Source: Saccopteryx bilineata (taxonomy: Eukaryota; Chordata; Mammalia; Chiroptera; Emballonuridae). From it: a stretch of DNA of 64,000 nucleotides. The notes beneath the pieces are model-generated. The model did not search any database, was not told the DNA's origin, and was given only the letters and a program-made list of their open reading frames with translations. Below, piece after piece: positions 1 through 10,829 of this stretch; position 1 is the stretch's first letter; each line of letters begins with the position of its first letter. The position numbers were made by a program, and so were the translations under genes. The stretch is taken from assembly GCF_036850765.1 (NCBI RefSeq), contig NC_089494.1, forward strand, positions 4,610,177 through 4,674,176, given 5' to 3'.

Positions 1-119
1 AAATGAGCCCCTGGTTAAACAAAAACACCAATCTGTTCCCCCAGAGAGCGCAGGGCGGCACCTGCTCCCAGCTGGTGGCGAGTTCTGATTACCAGCGGAA
101 GAAACAATGTCAGAGCAAT

Positions 120-245
120 GACAGCCCCCTCTGGGGCCCTGGTCCCCACCCTCGAGCCTATATTTAGTCTGCTCTTTATGGAAAATCTACCCGACCTCGA
201 ACACAGACTGATTATTCAAAGGGCCCATTAACAACCTTTTCTGGC
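120..245. other. Candidate conserved non-coding block in intron 1
   Basis: This is an AT-containing, non-repetitive stretch with a MEF2-like CTATATTTAG and a homeodomain-like GATTATT. It stands out from the GC-rich, mutable surroundings. Conservation cannot be judged without alignment. The remaining first 830 bases show no gene or recognisable mobile element. Confidence 0.3.
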
Positions 246-848
246 GGGGAGGTGGGGCGATATGTGCCCTCCTTCCTTCCCCAGCCCCCCAGGCTCAACC
301 GAGACACCCCTTTCGGCCCTGTTCAGTAGTGAGTGAGGAGCACAAGGAGGTGGAGAGACTACACCCAAACTAGACAGTGCCAGCCCTGCCCCTGGACGGG
401 TGGGTCATCGGTGATATGATGGGAAAGTCACCCCCCACGCAGCCCTGCATGCAGGCTTCCCACGCTACACAACAGGCGCCACACACACACCCCCCGCCCC
501 TTGGCGCTCCCGAAAGGCCAAGCTCACAACGGCACACAAAGCCTCGCACTCAAACCCCCGTGCAAGAATAACAGATGCTGCAGAGATTAGAGACGGACAT
601 CTGTAGACTGCATTTTGCCGCGGAGAAAGGTACTTAACAAAGGGAAGGAATTATGCACAGCTAAGCACCGGATCAGAACCCCGAACCCTGGATTTTAAAA
701 ATAACTACAGCCAGGTCCGGTTTGCCAAACTCAATCACTTCAGGGAAAGACTCGCAGGCTCTGGTGCGCGGGGAACGGGGTGAGGTTGGGGGGCGGGGTG
801 CAGGGAAGAGGTGCATGGGTTTGTGTGCGTTTTAAGAAACACAAGACC

Positions 849-1227
849 GGCCCTGGCCGGTTGGCTCAGTGGTAGAGCGTCAGCCTGGTGTGCAGAGGTC
901 CCGGGTTCGATTCCCGGCCAGGTCACACAGGAGAAGCACCCATCTGCTTCTCCACCCCTCCCCCTCTCCTTCCTCTCTGTCTCTCTCTTCCCCTCCCGCA
1001 GCCAAGGCTCCATTGCAGCAAAGATGGCCCGGGCGCTGGGGATGGCTCCTCGGCCTCTGCCCCAGGCGCTAGAGTGGCTCTGGTCCCGACAGAGCGACGC
1101 CCCGGAGGGGCAGAGCATCGCCCCCTGGTGGGCGTGCCATGTGGATCCCGGTGGGGCGTATGCGGGAGTCTGTCTGTCCCTCCTCGTTTCCAGCTTCAGA
1201 AAAATACAAAAAAAAAAAAAAAAGAAA
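849..1227 (+). mobile_element. Bat tRNA-derived long SINE (type A), full length
   Basis: The head resembles a tRNA, with an A box at 862-872 and a B box at 904-914. It is followed by a CT-rich segment, a conserved body ('cagcttcagaaaaat') and an A-rich tail. A perfect 15-bp target duplication, AAGAAACACAAGACC, lies at 834-848 and 1228-1242, so insertion was by LINE machinery and fairly recent. The body holds one CTCF-like core, CGCCCCCTGGTGG, near 1119-1131. Open frames across this element on both strands are SINE sequence. Confidence 0.93.
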
Positions 1228-1739
1228 AAGAAACACAAGACCAACTCAGTAGTTAAAACAAGCCAGAAAGCCAGAGCCAGACGGACAAACCATAAACACC
1301 TGCAGGGGACACAGGAAGAAAAAAAAGAAGGATGCAAAATATGGGACTCTGCTCTCAACAAAATTAAAACTCTGGTCTGGACACCACACGGGTGGTGACC
1401 ACAGGGCCGCCGGTTCTGTTGTGCAGGTTCCTGCAGCTGCTGTGGCCGCTTCTCCCTTCTGACTCACTTCCTTCGCCCCCCCCCCCCCACAGCCCTTTTA
1501 AGACACTAATAACACAAAGGTCCCCTTTCTCGGGAAGGGCTCCGCTGGCTCGGAAGCAGCAGTCACCGAGGGCATTGTCAGCACCACAGGTGCGTTCTGC
1601 ACATCTACACGTACGGGCCGTCCACCCGTGCAGGTCCCACCTCTCTACTGGACTCCCCCCTGGCGATGTCCGTTCCCCCACCTGACCACTTCCCACTCGG
1701 GGCGCTCAGCATCGCAGAGGCATAGTGAGCACATGCTTG

Positions 1740-1840
1740 AAGCCCTTGGGACCTGCGTTTCACTCCCTCTTACACTGCATTTACGCTGCGTGACCCTAAG
1801 CAACTCCCTGGGCTGCAGATCCTCACCCACAACCGGCAGG
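1740..1840 (+). mobile_element. Possible MIR fragment
   Basis: The phrase TGCGTGACCCTAAGCAACTCCCTGGG resembles the MIR core 'tgtgaccttgggcaagt' followed by 'cctcagtttcctc', but heavily diverged (key positions about 1788-1812). Confidence 0.3.
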
Positions 1841-1958
1841 GAGGGTGAGAGGGGAAGACAGGGAGGGCCGTGGGAGTGCTGGCCCAGAGAAGTCACCCAG
1901 TGCCTGGAGGCTCCTGCCACCCCACTGGGATGCTTCCCAAATGGCATCCCAGGCCGGC

Positions 1959-2564
1959 AGCACCAGCATCCCCAGCACCCTCAATTCCCTCAGCATCCCC
2001 AGCACCCTCAGCATCCTCAGCACCCTCAGCACCCTCAGTACCCTCAGCATCCTCCCTCAGCACCCTCAGCACCCCCAGCACCCTCAGCACCCTCAGCACC
2101 CCCAGCACCCCCAGCACCCTCAGCACCCTCAGCATCCTCAGCACCCTCAGCACCCTCAGCACCCTCAGCATCCTCAGCACCCTCAGCATCCTCAGCACCC
2201 TCAGCACCCTCAGCATCCCTCAGCGCCCTCAGCATCCTCAGCATCCTCAGCACCCTCAGCATCCCCAGCGCCCTCAGCACCATCCCCAGCACCCTCAGCG
2301 CCCTCAGCGCCCTCAGCATCCCCAGCACCCTCAGCGCCCTCAGCGCCCTCAGCATCCCCAGCACCCTCAGCGCCCTCAGCGCCCTCAGCATCCTCAGCAC
2401 CCTCAGCGCCCTCAGCATCCTCAGCATCCTCAGCGCCCTCAGCATCCTCAGCACCCTCAGCGCCCTCAGCATCCTCAGCATCCTCAGCGCCCTCAGCATC
2501 CTCAGCATCCTCAGCGCCCTCAGCATCCTCAGCATCCTCAGCACCCTCAGCACCCTCAGCACCC
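1959..2564. repeat. 9-bp minisatellite (CAGCAYCCT/CAGCGCCCT)n
   Basis: About 65 tandem copies of a 9-base unit, with variants CAGCACCCT, CAGCATCCT, CAGCGCCCT and CAGCATCCC. The distal half has higher-order structure: a 36-bp super-unit repeated about three times around 2299-2405, then a 27-bp super-unit (one GCG variant followed by two others) around 2406-2540. Because 9 is a multiple of 3, several frames stay open on both strands and give QHP, SAP, LSI or MLR repeats; none is evidence of a protein. Confidence 0.95.
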
Positions 2565-2574
2565 CCGGGGGAAA

Positions 2575-3618
2575 GTGGTTAGCACAGCACACTCGCGCCC
2601 CAGGCCCACAGACTGGGAACTCTGGGGTGAGGGACAGTCTGCTTCCCCAAGCCTGCCGTGTGATCTCACTGCTCAACTCCGAGGACCACAGTGGCGCTCG
2701 GTGTTGCACTGAATGAAGATCCACACTCGGTCAGCCGCTTAGTCTGTCCACCGTGTGGCCCTACGGACAAAGAGGGCCCTCCATCTAAAAGTCACTGACG
2801 CCGACAGAAGCACAAGCTGCCAGGAGTCCGCAGACAGATCCCCCCATCCCACCACCACCACCACCACGTACACTGAAGAAAACCTCGCTCCCACCACAGC
2901 GAACCCACCCGATCCTCCAGGGGTGCAGCCCTGACATCTGAGCTCCAGGACGATTCAAATGCCCTGGCTCCCCGGGCAGAGGACAAACACCACTCATAGT
3001 GACACGGAGGAGGACAAGGACCCGAACTCCAGAGGAAAAGTCAGCTCCTCCGGCGGGTCAACCAGTCCGCAAGCAAACAATTCCCGGGCAACCTCCAAGG
3101 GCCAGACGGGACACGTGAAATCGCTGAGATAAGAAATGAACACGGCCTGACTTCTGCCCTCAAAGAGATCCCAGTCCTTCCGGCGGGAGTGGCGGACGGG
3201 CGGAGCCAGAGGGAGCAGGGGGCACCGCAGGGGAGGGGGGGTGACAGGGACAGGCGGGAAAGGGAAGGACTTCAGCCAGGCAGGCTGGAAGGGACGCCTG
3301 CATGTGAAGGCATGAGATCTAACCTGGAGGCCACAAGGAGCCAAGTATTATTGTAAAGAATGAAACTGTGATATTTATATCAATAATTAAAAGACACCCC
3401 CCCCCCCAAACCTACACCGTTTGATTAACCTTGAAATATGTCACAAATACAGCCAATAGTGGCCAAGAAAAACCAGGCTCCTTCCACGGCAGGGAGAAGA
3501 TGTGCCCGCGCTACGCGCACACACCTGCAATGAACACGTCACATACATCTCTGCAGGAGAGCCAACTCTCGCCAACAAGTTTTGCTGACGTGACTGAGGA
3601 ACTTTACAGAGAGCAGGC
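2575..3618. other. Intronic single-copy DNA, no gene seen
   Basis: Non-repetitive sequence with a short CCA run near 2850 and a poly-C tract near 3398. No coding similarity, RNA gene or clear transposable element is recognisable. Confidence 0.5.
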
Positions 3619-3702
3619 TGCTCACGGCTGTCTGCAACATTCCCAAACCCTCCCCGTCTCTGCTCACGGCTGTCTGCAACATTCTCAAACCCGCCCCGTC
3701 TC
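3619..3702. repeat. 42-bp tandem duplication
   Basis: Two adjacent copies of a unit beginning TGCTCACGGCTGTCTGCAAC, with only a few differences between them, indicating a local duplication. Confidence 0.9.
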
Positions 3703-3849
3703 CTCGGAAGGGGGCACACACGCCTGGGACGGTTTGCAGGCAGGGCTGCGGAAGTGTCAATAACCGGGAGCTCCGTTCCTACCTGGGACGGAGCTCGGGA
3801 GCCAGCGTGGAGGTCGGATCAGCCCAGCCCACCTCTCGGGTCCAGTCGG

Positions 3850-3965
3850 CTACGGTCTCTGAGCCTGAGAGGTGGCATCTGTGTCACAAATTGCCACAGG
3901 ATGAAATGACATCATGCAGGATAAGCACGAAGCACTCCGCTGGGCACAAACGCTGAACAAAGGAG
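3850..3965 (+). mobile_element. MIR SINE fragment
   Basis: The order 'aggatgaaatgac..catgcaggataagc..gcactccgctgggcac' matches the 3' half of MIR ('aggattaaatgag..aatgcatgtaaagcgctt..agtgcctggcac'), with the divergence expected for this old family. Confidence 0.55.
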
Positions 3966-6900
3966 CTGTATCATGGGATTAAGGGGCACCCCTGCCCTGT
4001 CTTCCTGGGTCCCCCCAAATGCAGGGCCCAGCCTTGGAAGCTCCGCTGTGAAAGTGCCCTTACCAGGGGTACCAGACAGAGCTCTCCCACCGAGGCCTGG
4101 GCACCGTGCCCTCTCCGGTGCCCTCAGAGGAAGCCGCACAAAGTCCTATGAGGCTCACGGTGGGAGGGGGGAGGTCTGGTCCCCACAGACCACCGTCTGA
4201 GAAGCTGGTTGGGGGTCTGAGCGTGGCCCTGGCTGGAGGAGCAGGCTGGGTTATCACCAGCCTCCCAGTCCTGCCGCCGGCAAGCTGAATTACGAGGTGT
4301 GACCGCTAATAGAGACTTGATCCCTAACAGAAGAATGAGCTTTATTTAACAAGAAAGGCAGTTGATTCATTTACTTCAACCCCACCAAACCCAACCGGGT
4401 TTTTTAAGAAGAACCAGGGTGGGGAAGCCTAACCCAGCCGCTCACCCTGAAGGCCGGCCGCCCGGCCCCTTCCAGACTTTATTCTGGGCACGGAGAATGC
4501 CTGAGCTACAGGCTACATTTCACAGCAGGCCCCACCCCTGTAGGATACCCCCCGAAATCTGATCGGGTAAATCTGAAAACCGTCAGCAACAGCTGGGGTG
4601 GGGGGAGAACAAATCTCTCAAACTCTGAAATAAAGAGATGAAAAAACACTTTTGGGGGTAACAGGGGGGGGTGTGAGGGCAAGATAATATTTCAAACAAG
4701 ACTGGGAACGAAAGTCCCCTTCCTCATGCCCACACACAGGGTCACAGGCCCACTTTTATTTGGGGATCTCCGGGAGCTCTCTCACCTACAACGTATACAA
4801 TTCAGTCCATCTTACTAGAGATCGTCTGATCCACACCCGCTTAGAATCCCTTTGAACTGAGCACCAAGCCAAAACATCCCTCCCTCATTCCAACAGCAAA
4901 CACCCCTGAAGCTGCCAGGGAACAGGGGAATTTTACATAAACCACGGCACAGCCAAACGCTGGAACAGCATGCCAACGTGAGAAATCATATGTTCAGAAC
5001 TTTTCATAACACGGAGAAGTGCTCACATGACGCTAATCACGCAACCCTGTGAGCACGGCTCCGCGTGTCTTCTGCACGTCCGCACAGAGCACAGAGGGGG
5101 AGGGGACCCTCACGGGGCAGCCCCTCAGATGCACCGGTTTCCCCCCGTCCGGCAGGGCCAGCTCCTCTTCAACTCCCCACTACGGTGTGCATATACCTTC
5201 CTCGTTAGACATGGCTGGTGATGTTTTAGGGTTGAAAAGGACGGACGTTTCGCCAGGGTAGTAGCGTCCTAACCTGCCAGGTTCACAGGCAGGGGCAGAC
5301 CCGCGTCAGTTTCCTTGCGTCACTGTGACGATCCCCTCTCCGTGACCTGGCCGGGCTCCTCCAAAGGCCCCTGCAGCCTCGGTACCACACGGCCCTGCTC
5401 TCAGACTCGGTACAAGTGTGCAGCCTGCACCTTACACACCTGCGCAGAACTGTCTCTGCACACTTCCCTTCTCTTACAAAAAAAAAAAAGCTCTCCTGCC
5501 ACAATTGCAGAAAGCCTATTTCCAAAACATCAAGGTGCACACATAAATCACAGCTCTATCCTACAAGCTGCACAGCGCGGCACACTGCATTACAACAAAT
5601 GGACTCGCGTTTCCTTGGACGGGGCAGTGTGAGGGAGGTGCTTCTGGGAGGGTGCTGACCTGAGCTCTCTATTCACATGACCCCGTGGGTCCCACCGAAC
5701 TCCGGTCAAGTCATCATGCCGTCAGCCCTCCCTGCACGTCCATCCTCGACCAGCGGAGGGTAAGGAAGGCCACATTTCCTCGCAGGGCTGGGGCAGCACA
5801 CCAGGGGATCAGGAAAGCGAGAGAGTTTACTTTTGCTCAAGTTCTATACAAATGAAAGGCATGGTCTCATTGCTGATGACGCAAAGCAGCAAAGCACAGG
5901 CGCGCGACTCCTCGGCCTCACTGAGTTAACAACGGCTCGGACAGGATGCAGACATCCCTCTTGCTAACAGAAAAGTGGTGATACCGGCAAAGCCCCAAGA
6001 AGGACTCGTTCACTGATCCTGAGTCTTATTAAAAATGATAAAAGATTCCGGCCAAGAAGGGGACTTATGTCTCCCATCATAAAGGCAGAGACATCAAGCT
6101 ACAATAAATAAACAAACAAACAAATAAATAAATCTAGAAACCACACAGTGTTTCTTGTTTTCTGAAAGAAGAAAAATGAAACCACATCCTCTTTCTAGAA
6201 GGTCCAGCTGCCTTGCGGGAAGCGCTCGAGACCCCAGAGCTGGGCTTCGGGAATGGGCGGTGAAAACGGGGGTGTCATGAATCACACTCGGCCGGACGTC
6301 TCCGCACCGCCCTGAGGTGCGCTGGCCAGGTGCGCCCGGCCGGGTACACTCAGTCCTTGGCACCGACTCTCAAAGCGTTTCATCAGACTCTGTGGATGCT
6401 TCCAGGGAGCTGCAGAGACGAGTGACACAGGCCCCGCGGCCCCCTCGGCTGGACGGCGACAGAACAGAGCTCGGGCTCCAGGGGAACACTCTGACACACC
6501 ATCCGACCATCAGCAGCTGTGCAGCTGTGCAAGTCCAGGGCCTCCTAGTAAGTAGCCCCTGCCTCTTGCAGATCCCGGAAGCATCCTAAATGGCCAGGAC
6601 GGAGGGGGGGGGGGGGGGGGGGGCAGGTGCACTGAGAGCCAGGCCCCACAGAAGGCACCGCTCAGATCCTCCAGGGGAATTAGCTAGTCCCCTACAGACA
6701 GAGCCCCCCAAGCGGTAGCGGTAGCCTGGCCTGGCCACTGCTCAAGTTCATGGAGCTGCCAAATGCCAAGAGAATCAGCACCACAGTGTTCACACTCTCC
6801 ACCCAACTGGCCAAGCATCCAACCAAGGCAATCTGGGGTCAGCAGGGCAGACCACATGGTACCAAAGCAGAGCCCTCCTGCGGCCGATGCCCTCTCACGG

Positions 6901-7739
6901 CAGATGGAGAGGAGGTGGCAGGTGACAGCCTGCAGCCAGGCGCTTGGACACACTCCTGCCAGGCCTCTCTCAACAGCGTCCCTACTGGCCTTGGATTAGG
7001 GACAGCCCACCATGCCCACCTCGCCCTGTCACTGGCCCACAGCGCCAAGCAGGAAAGACTGCTTGCTGACTGGCTGGGGTAGAACCCCACATTCAGTGTT
7101 TATACCGAACTCGTCTCCCAGGTGAACCTTGGCAGGACCAAACAGATAGAGCAAGGAGACAACCCAAAAGCTGAGTGTGGAGGCGCAAGAGCCACCTGGA
7201 ACCCAGAAAGAACACAAGCCCAGGAGAGGCAGACTCGGCCTCTGCTTCCTTCCAGGGTCACAGCCCCGCCTGGCACACGGGAAGGGTGGCTGGCTTCCAG
7301 GAATGTGAAAGCGAGACCCTGAGGCTAAGGGATGCCTACCTTCCTGGTCATCTGGCCCAGGACTTTTGATAGAAAACTAGACAGGAGACTAGCCTTTGCA
7401 CAAGGGTCCGGGGCACAACGCTGCCTGCAGCGGGAGACGACTCTGGCCCAGGGCTCACCTCAGCTGCCTCCACTGTGCCCCTGAACCGAGCAAAGACAGA
7501 AGGCAGGCCGCCCTGCCCACCTAAGCACGCTGGCCAGAGCCCCGCCCCCAGCAGCACTTCTCAAAACATGTCTTCAACGTCCAGCCAGAGACTGGGCCCT
7601 GACCCGGTAACCTGTCACGGTCGGGTGGCGCCAACCCCTCCAGCTGCCCCCAGGGCAGTGGCCTGGCCAGGTCACTCGGGCGACCCATGACAGCACCGCA
7701 TCCAGCCACTTTCTCAGAGGAGAGGCTCATCTTCCCTGG
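3966..7739. other. Intronic DNA, mostly single copy
   Basis: No exon or mobile element is recognisable. Simple repeats are an (AAAC/AAAT)n tract at about 6102-6133 and an uninterrupted run of about 20 G at 6604-6623. Several stretches read as ordinary slowly decayed mammalian DNA. Open frames here are short and have no family resemblance. Confidence 0.5.
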
Positions 7740-7864
7740 CAGAGCTTCCCGCGCTCACCCGGCCCTCGGCCTCCCCCTGGGCTCTCGCCCGGCCTTGCTT
7801 GGTAAGAAGCTCCGCAGTGCTCACTCGGCGGGGCAGCCGCGTGCCACGGCCCGGTGCGTGTGTA

Positions 7865-7902
7865 CACTCACGCGCGCGCACACCACACACACACGCGCAC
7901 AC
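7865..7902. repeat. Alternating CG/CA purine-pyrimidine tract
   Basis: A run of CACGCGCGCGCAC followed by (CA)n and a second CGCG core, about 70 bases inside intron 1. Alternating CG/CA DNA of this kind can adopt the left-handed Z form under negative supercoiling behind RNA polymerase. Confidence 0.7.
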
Positions 7903-7962
7903 CCCGTCGCGCCGGGGGCGCTGGCCTCCCCACGCTTTCCAGAAGCCCCGCGACGGCCGGGC

Positions 7963-7971
7963 CCTCACCTT
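7963..7971 (-). other. AGAP1: AGAP1 exon 1 splice donor
   Basis: Read on the minus strand, the exon ends AAG and the intron begins GTGAGG, a strong U1-type donor. It falls exactly where the AGAP1 protein match stops, which fixes the exon boundary. Confidence 0.92.
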
Positions 7972-8131
7972 CGATGGCAATGACGTGTTCCCGGATCTGA
8001 TTCTGCAGCACCGGCTCCTCCACGCGCTCCAGCAGCTCGTAGATGGAGTAAATGTTGGGATGGACCGACTCGAAGCGCTGGATCTCGGCCCGGATGGCAG
8101 CCGAGTTGGCCAGCTGCTGCTGGTAGTTCAT
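7969..8131 (-). CDS. AGAP1: AGAP1 coding exon 1 (N-terminal 54 codons plus one base)
   Basis: The minus strand encodes a protein starting MNYQQQLANS, followed by VHPNIYSIYELLERV and ending REHVIAIE, which I recognise as the N-terminus of AGAP1. AGAP1 is a multidomain Arf GTPase-activating protein (GTPase-like, PH, ArfGAP and ankyrin domains) that acts on Arf1 and binds AP-3 on endosomes. Only the part before the GTPase-like domain is here. The ATG (complement of 8129-8131) has a good Kozak context, CACCATGA with A at -3. The frame runs 163 bases to a GTGAGG donor and leaves a phase-1 junction, so the next codon is split; this fits the aspartate that follows in known AGAP1. The frame stays open past the donor to about 7868, but that part is intronic and does not look like AGAP1. 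The paralogues AGAP2 and AGAP3 differ here, so the assignment is firm. All other exons lie outside the window, beyond position 1. Confidence 0.95.
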
Positions 8132-8920
8132 GGTGCAGGCGCCGCGCCTGGAGCCGCACGCCCCCCGCCGCCGCCGCCCCGCGCCCCGGGGCTCGCGGGC
8201 CGCCGAGCCCGGGGCACCGCAGCCCCTAGGGAACCGGGCCCGCCGGCGGCTGGCGGAGGAGGCGCAAGAAGAAAGGAGCGGGCAGAGCAGGCGAGGGGCT
8301 GGCCCGCGGACTCAGTTCATGGCCGGGACGCGCGGCCGGCGAGCGAGCGGGCCCCGGCGCCCCGGGTCAGCGGGCCCCCATGGAGCGCGCCGCGGCGGGC
8401 ACGGCTGGCCCCTCGAGGAGGCTCGCTTGGGCGCCTTCCTGCGCCGCAGCCGATTCCAGCCTTAGGCGCTGCCCCGGCGAGCAGCCATTAAAGCCCAGGC
8501 GGCCGCCGCGCTCTGAGCGCCGGGGCCGAGGACCGGCCCCCGGGCAGTGGCCGCGCCGCTCCGGGCTCCGGGCCGCGGCGAGGGTCCGCGCGCTGCGTGC
8601 TGCGCCGTCCGGCGCGCCGGGGCCCCCGCGCCGAGCCCGCCGTGCGTCGCCCGCTGAGCCGGGACCGAGCCGCAGGCGCTGTGCAAGCCGCGGAGCCCGC
8701 TATCGGTGCCGCCTGCCGCCGGCCGCCTTCCCGGCCAGCCCCCTCCCTGGCACGCAGGGCTCCGGCCCACGTCGGCCCCGCCTCTGCCCCGCCTGCCCGC
8801 GCGCTCGCCGCCCTCCAGCCGCCGCCGCCGCCACTGCCGCCGCTGCGTCCTCCGCGGCGCTTCCCAGCGCGCCGGATCCCGGGGAATTGCGCCAGGCTCC
8901 GCCCCGCGCCGGCCTCTGGG
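8132..8920 (-). promoter_or_regulatory. AGAP1: AGAP1 5' UTR and core promoter region (boundaries inferred)
   Basis: This lies directly upstream of the AGAP1 ATG on the minus strand and inside the CpG island. The transcription start cannot be read from the sequence. If the ZNF143-type site near 8930 is a proximal promoter site, the start probably falls between about 8500 and 8900, giving a 5' UTR of several hundred bases. Divergent transcription toward higher coordinates is possible but unsupported. Confidence 0.6.
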
Positions 8921-8922
8921 CT

Positions 8923-8940
8923 TCCTGGGACTTGTAGTTC
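8923..8940 (-). promoter_or_regulatory. ZNF143/Staf-type (SBS) promoter motif
   Basis: The minus strand reads GAACTACAAGTCCCAGGA, matching the known ACTACAANTCCCAGNATGC site bound by ZNF143, often with THAP11. Such sites sit within about 100 bases of transcription starts in CpG-island promoters, which fits the location upstream of AGAP1. Confidence 0.6.
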
Positions 8941-9190
8941 GCGCCGCGTCGGAGCCCTGCGGGGACAACGCGGAGGGGGCGCGAGGAGCCCGTTGCCCCG
9001 CGCGCAACCGATCCCGGGGAGCGAGGGCGCGGGACCTCCCCGCCCACCGACCTCCGGAGCCGCCCGGCCCCTGCCCCAGGCCTCTCTGCGGGCCCCCAGC
9101 GCTTCCCAGCGGGCTCCTGCGCCTCGGGACCCGGGAGGCACTGCGCGCCTCCGCCCGCCGCGGTTTTGTTTGTTTCCAGGCAGCTGGTTC

Positions 9191-10145
9191 AAAAAGCCTT
9201 TGCGACTCTCCGGTCTACCCTAACGGCAATTTGTCATCCCTGCTTTATTTACTTGTTTATTTTTTTTCTTTTTTTAACTTTCTGCCTTTTCTGAAAGATA
9301 CGAATGCTCCCTCGGGGCCGTGAGTGTTCGCACTCCGCGAGTGAACTGAAGTTTAGAAAAGGATGCGAGCTAGGTGCGATGAAATACCACGGCGGCTTCC
9401 TAAGCATCCTTTACCTTTAAAAAGAAAAAAAAAATAGATATAGATCTCAAGCTGCAGCCTCTAGAGCGCTGCCATCTGCTTCGCATGGGTCCCCAGCCAC
9501 TTGCTTGTCTGCCCCCACCCCCAACCCCCGCGCAGCTCAGCCCCCACCCCGGGGACTCCGCGGAGCTGGGTCGCACTGCAGCAGCGGCACCAGTGCGCAG
9601 GGCTCGCCCACAGGTTTGAGGGCAAAATGACCCTTGGGTAAATGTGCCTGGTTGGTGCGCCCCGGCCGAGTCCCTGCCCCCACCCATCCTTTGCAAACAA
9701 GTCAGCAGCTCTTGACATCCCTGATTAAAGCCAGCTGAGGCTTCACCTGGTCCACGTGAAGCCTGCGCATGGCTTATGCACCCAGGTAGCCAGCCTTGTT
9801 CGGCTGCGGTCTCTGGGGCTCACAATTCCCCAGACAAATGTACCGGAACATCTTCTGCATTCAGGGCCTCTGTGCCCCAGTCCCCAGTCCCGAGACCCAG
9901 CAGGGTCCCTGACACAATTAAGCCAAGTTCATCTCTCCATCTGCTTTACACTGATCATGAGGAACCCTGGGAACTGAGAGAGGCCTTGCGTGTGGCCTCA
10001 TTTTCCTTGACCATGAGCAGTCATCGATCACTCCACTTCCTTGCGCTAAGACCACGCACACCCAGGCTCCCCAGGCTTTCCCACGACCTTCCCGGCTTCT
10101 CAGTTCCTGGTGTGATTCCTTCTTGCTTCCCTAACCTCTGAGAAA
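9191..10145. other. Upstream flank of AGAP1 CpG island, no gene seen
   Basis: Just outside the island is an AT-rich T-run near 9250-9275, then mixed single-copy sequence with an A-run near 9420. No coding or structured RNA signal is visible. Confidence 0.45.
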
Positions 10146-10390
10146 CGGCAAGCCCCACTGGCCTCAACCTTGGACCTCTTCTCTTTCCTATTTGCAGGAA
10201 CTCTGCTTTTGGCTTTGACTATCAAATACAGGTTAATGGACCTCAAATTTACATCTCCAGCCCAGACCTCACCCCCAATAACAAATTCCTGTTGAACAGC
10301 CTCCTCACCATCTATCCCTTGGATGCCTCCGGCAATGTAAACCCAACAAGACTCAAGCTCTTGACCTGCCGTGTTGTGAGGAAGCCCCAG
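10146..10390. mobile_element. Probable L2 LINE fragment
   Basis: The phrase 'cctcaaatttacatctccagcccagacctc', followed by 'ctcaccatctatcccttggatg', resembles the 3' ORF end of mammalian L2. Broken by indels and short. Confidence 0.4.
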
Positions 10391-10829
10391 CCACACGGAC
10401 AGGCTGCACAAATAAAAGAATAAAAGGTGCTGCAGGTGACTCTAGCTGCCCAACTGCAAGCCTTCCAGATGCAGCTCCGGACACAGGAGACAAAGACTGC
10501 CTGTCCTCTCTGTGCCTTGCGTGAATTTCTGACTCACACAAACCCTGAGAGGAACTGAGTGGCTTCTGTACTAAGTCACTGCCCTTTAGAGTAGTAATTT
10601 GTCCGACAGTGACAGGTTCTAATCGACGGGATCCTTCAACCTTCTGAGGATTGTGGTGTGAGCACGAGCCAACGAGGGCGTGTGAGATCTTGGTTTCTTG
10701 ATTCGTTATTTATTGAGCGTTTGCCTTGATAAGGGACCCCTTGAGACAGAGTCCAATGGTCCAGTTCCACATTGACTTTGCTTATTATCTCCGAGCAGCC
10801 TTGGCTGATGGCCATGACTCATTTTCTGA

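Larger units (their letters stand above)
1..7968 (-). other. AGAP1: AGAP1 intron 1, 5' portion
   Basis: This is all sequence downstream of the exon 1 donor in the direction of transcription. No further AGAP1 coding sequence is recognisable, so intron 1 continues past the window edge. AGAP1 introns are known to be very long in mammals. The stretch contains one long SINE, a 9-bp minisatellite, one or two MIR relics, short simple repeats and otherwise single-copy-looking DNA. Confidence 0.85.
7740..9190. promoter_or_regulatory. AGAP1: CpG island spanning AGAP1 exon 1 and promoter
   Basis: The sequence changes sharply from ordinary composition to very GC-rich DNA with abundant undepleted CpG, including GC boxes and runs of CCG, then returns to AT-rich DNA after about 9190. 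No TATA box is evident at a sensible place. This is the typical form of a dispersed mammalian promoter. Long frames in all six readings here are a by-product of the lack of stop codons in GC-rich DNA. Confidence 0.88.

Noticed and set aside
849..925. tRNA-like sequences with good A and B boxes (also at 31239, 38540, 50998 and 59968)
   Set aside because: They are the 5' heads of SINEs, followed each time by the same SINE body, A-rich tail and target duplications. They are not tRNA genes.
849..1227. Naming the long SINE as the horseshoe bat family Rhin-1
   Set aside because: The Rhin-1 head and body as I know them differ clearly from these copies. I therefore used neutral type letters and did not assign the genus.
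1845..2716. Long open frames of 226-362 codons over the 9-bp array on both strands
   Set aside because: Open in several frames at once because the unit is three codons long; the peptides are simple repeats and there is no conserved start or splice context.
8380..9323. Several frames of 180-234 codons in the CpG island on both strands
   Set aside because: GC-rich DNA has few stop codons, and the products are Arg/Pro/Ala-rich without domains. The region is best explained as promoter and 5' UTR.
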